Source: Liquorilactobacillus cacaonum DSM 21116 (lineage in GTDB: Bacteria > Bacillota > Bacilli > Lactobacillales > Lactobacillaceae). Taken from it: a stretch of 64,000 nucleotides of DNA. The notes under the pieces were generated by a model. The model saw only the letters and a list, made by a program, of their open reading frames with translations. It ran no database searches and was not told where the DNA came from. The translations under genes and the position numbers were made by a program. The stretch is from NCBI RefSeq assembly GCF_001436735.1, contig NZ_AYZE01000008.1, forward strand, positions 206,058-270,057. Reading direction: 5' to 3'. Below are positions 63,774-64,000 of this stretch, piece by piece; positions within the stretch are counted from its first letter, which is position 1; every line of letters starts with the position of its first letter.

Positions 63774-64000
63774 AAAAGAAAAAAGTAACATTTCCCTTGG
63801 ATACAATCCATACGCTAAAGATAAACTATATGCTTTGTTATTCTTAGGCCCCTCACTTTTAATTCTTGCCATTTTTGTTTTTTATCCGATGTTGCGTACA
63901 ATTTATCTAAGTCTCTTTTTAACAAATAACCTTGGCAATCCAACTGTCTTTGTTGGTATCAAGAACTATCTTACACTTTTAACCTCAAGCTCATATATTA
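63727..64000 (+). CDS. ABC transporter permease (UgpA/MalF-like), partial
   Basis: The frame runs off the window after 91 codons. It starts MMENQAKSQNFKL, then a hydrophobic segment ALLFLGPSLLILAIFVFYP (first membrane helix) and LRTIYLSLF, typical of MalF/UgpA-type permeases. GGAGG lies 8 bases upstream of ATG 63727. It overlaps the ATPase gene by 47 bases. Confidence 0.85.
   Translation, partial: MMENQAKSQNFKLSSEKEKSNISLGYNPYAKDKLYALLFLGPSLLILAIFVFYPMLRTIYLSLFLTNNLGNPTVFVGIKNYLTLLTSSSYI

Overview
The window looks like chromosome of a low-GC Gram-positive lactic acid bacterium, most likely Lactobacillaceae. The genes have strong AGGAGG-type ribosome binding sites and frequent TTG/GTG starts. 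The gene set includes a YhgE/Pip protein, a MucBP-type surface lectin, acetolactate decarboxylase, a KivD/KdcA-type 2-keto acid decarboxylase, dhaKLM and a T-box leader. I cannot name the genus from sequence alone. No rRNA, tRNA, CRISPR array, phage or replication origin was seen.

Layout. 0-4.4 kb: cfa, a KtrB-type potassium channel with a small unknown partner, and a MupG-like TIM barrel protein. 4.5-15 kb: thiamine region. One TPP riboswitch leads into ykoEDC (precursor import) on the plus strand, and a second leads into tenA-thiD-thiE-thiM (salvage) on the minus strand. Between them lie a YeiH/LysR divergent pair, a secreted alpha/beta hydrolase and an alcohol dehydrogenase. 15.1-26.5 kb: a single co-directional histidine-utilisation locus (minus strand, transcribed hutH to the RpiR regulator). 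It carries a HutH homologue, an amino-acid ABC transporter, an M20 amidase, a HutF-like deiminase, a long-form urocanase, imidazolonepropionase, HutD and an RpiR regulator. 26.7-33 kb: YhgE/Pip, DacA and a VanRS-like two-component pair. 33-38 kb: alsD, a MarR/keto-acid decarboxylase divergent pair, and gpx with a TetR regulator. 38-41.5 kb: a lectin/MucBP surface protein and its Mga-like neighbour. 41.8-47.1 kb: argCJBDF behind a promoter and ARG box. 47.2-50.3 kb: a T-box-controlled FAD oxidase plus PHP hydrolase. 50.4-56.5 kb: a GNAT, two tiny membrane proteins, ferrochelatase, two VIT-family transporters, a CadD/ArsR pair and a decayed stretch with an IS6-type transposase remnant and an ArsD-like protein. 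56.6-64 kb: usp-mntH, dhaKLM-glpF, a DsbA-like protein, and the start of a ugp-type ABC operon that runs off the window.

The most interesting object is the histidine locus. Its HutH homologue keeps the ammonia-lyase fold motifs but lacks the Ala-Ser-Gly tripeptide that forms the MIO cofactor. Two further catalytic positions, equivalent to Asn195 and Tyr280 of Pseudomonas HutH, are also changed. It is nevertheless embedded in an otherwise complete pathway. That pathway appears to end through HutF plus an M20 amidase in place of HutG, giving glutamate, formate and two ammonia per histidine. A second unusual point is a complete T-box leader in front of a GlcD-type FAD-dependent hydroxy-acid dehydrogenase rather than a tRNA synthetase, amino-acid biosynthesis or transporter gene.

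Metabolic logic: thiamine salvage and import would supply TPP to the keto-acid decarboxylase. GlpF, DhaKLM and the Ugp-type transporter bring glycerol and glycerol-3-phosphate into glycolysis, with a near-consensus cre site upstream of dhaK. MntH, the VIT proteins and CadD form a metal-handling group.
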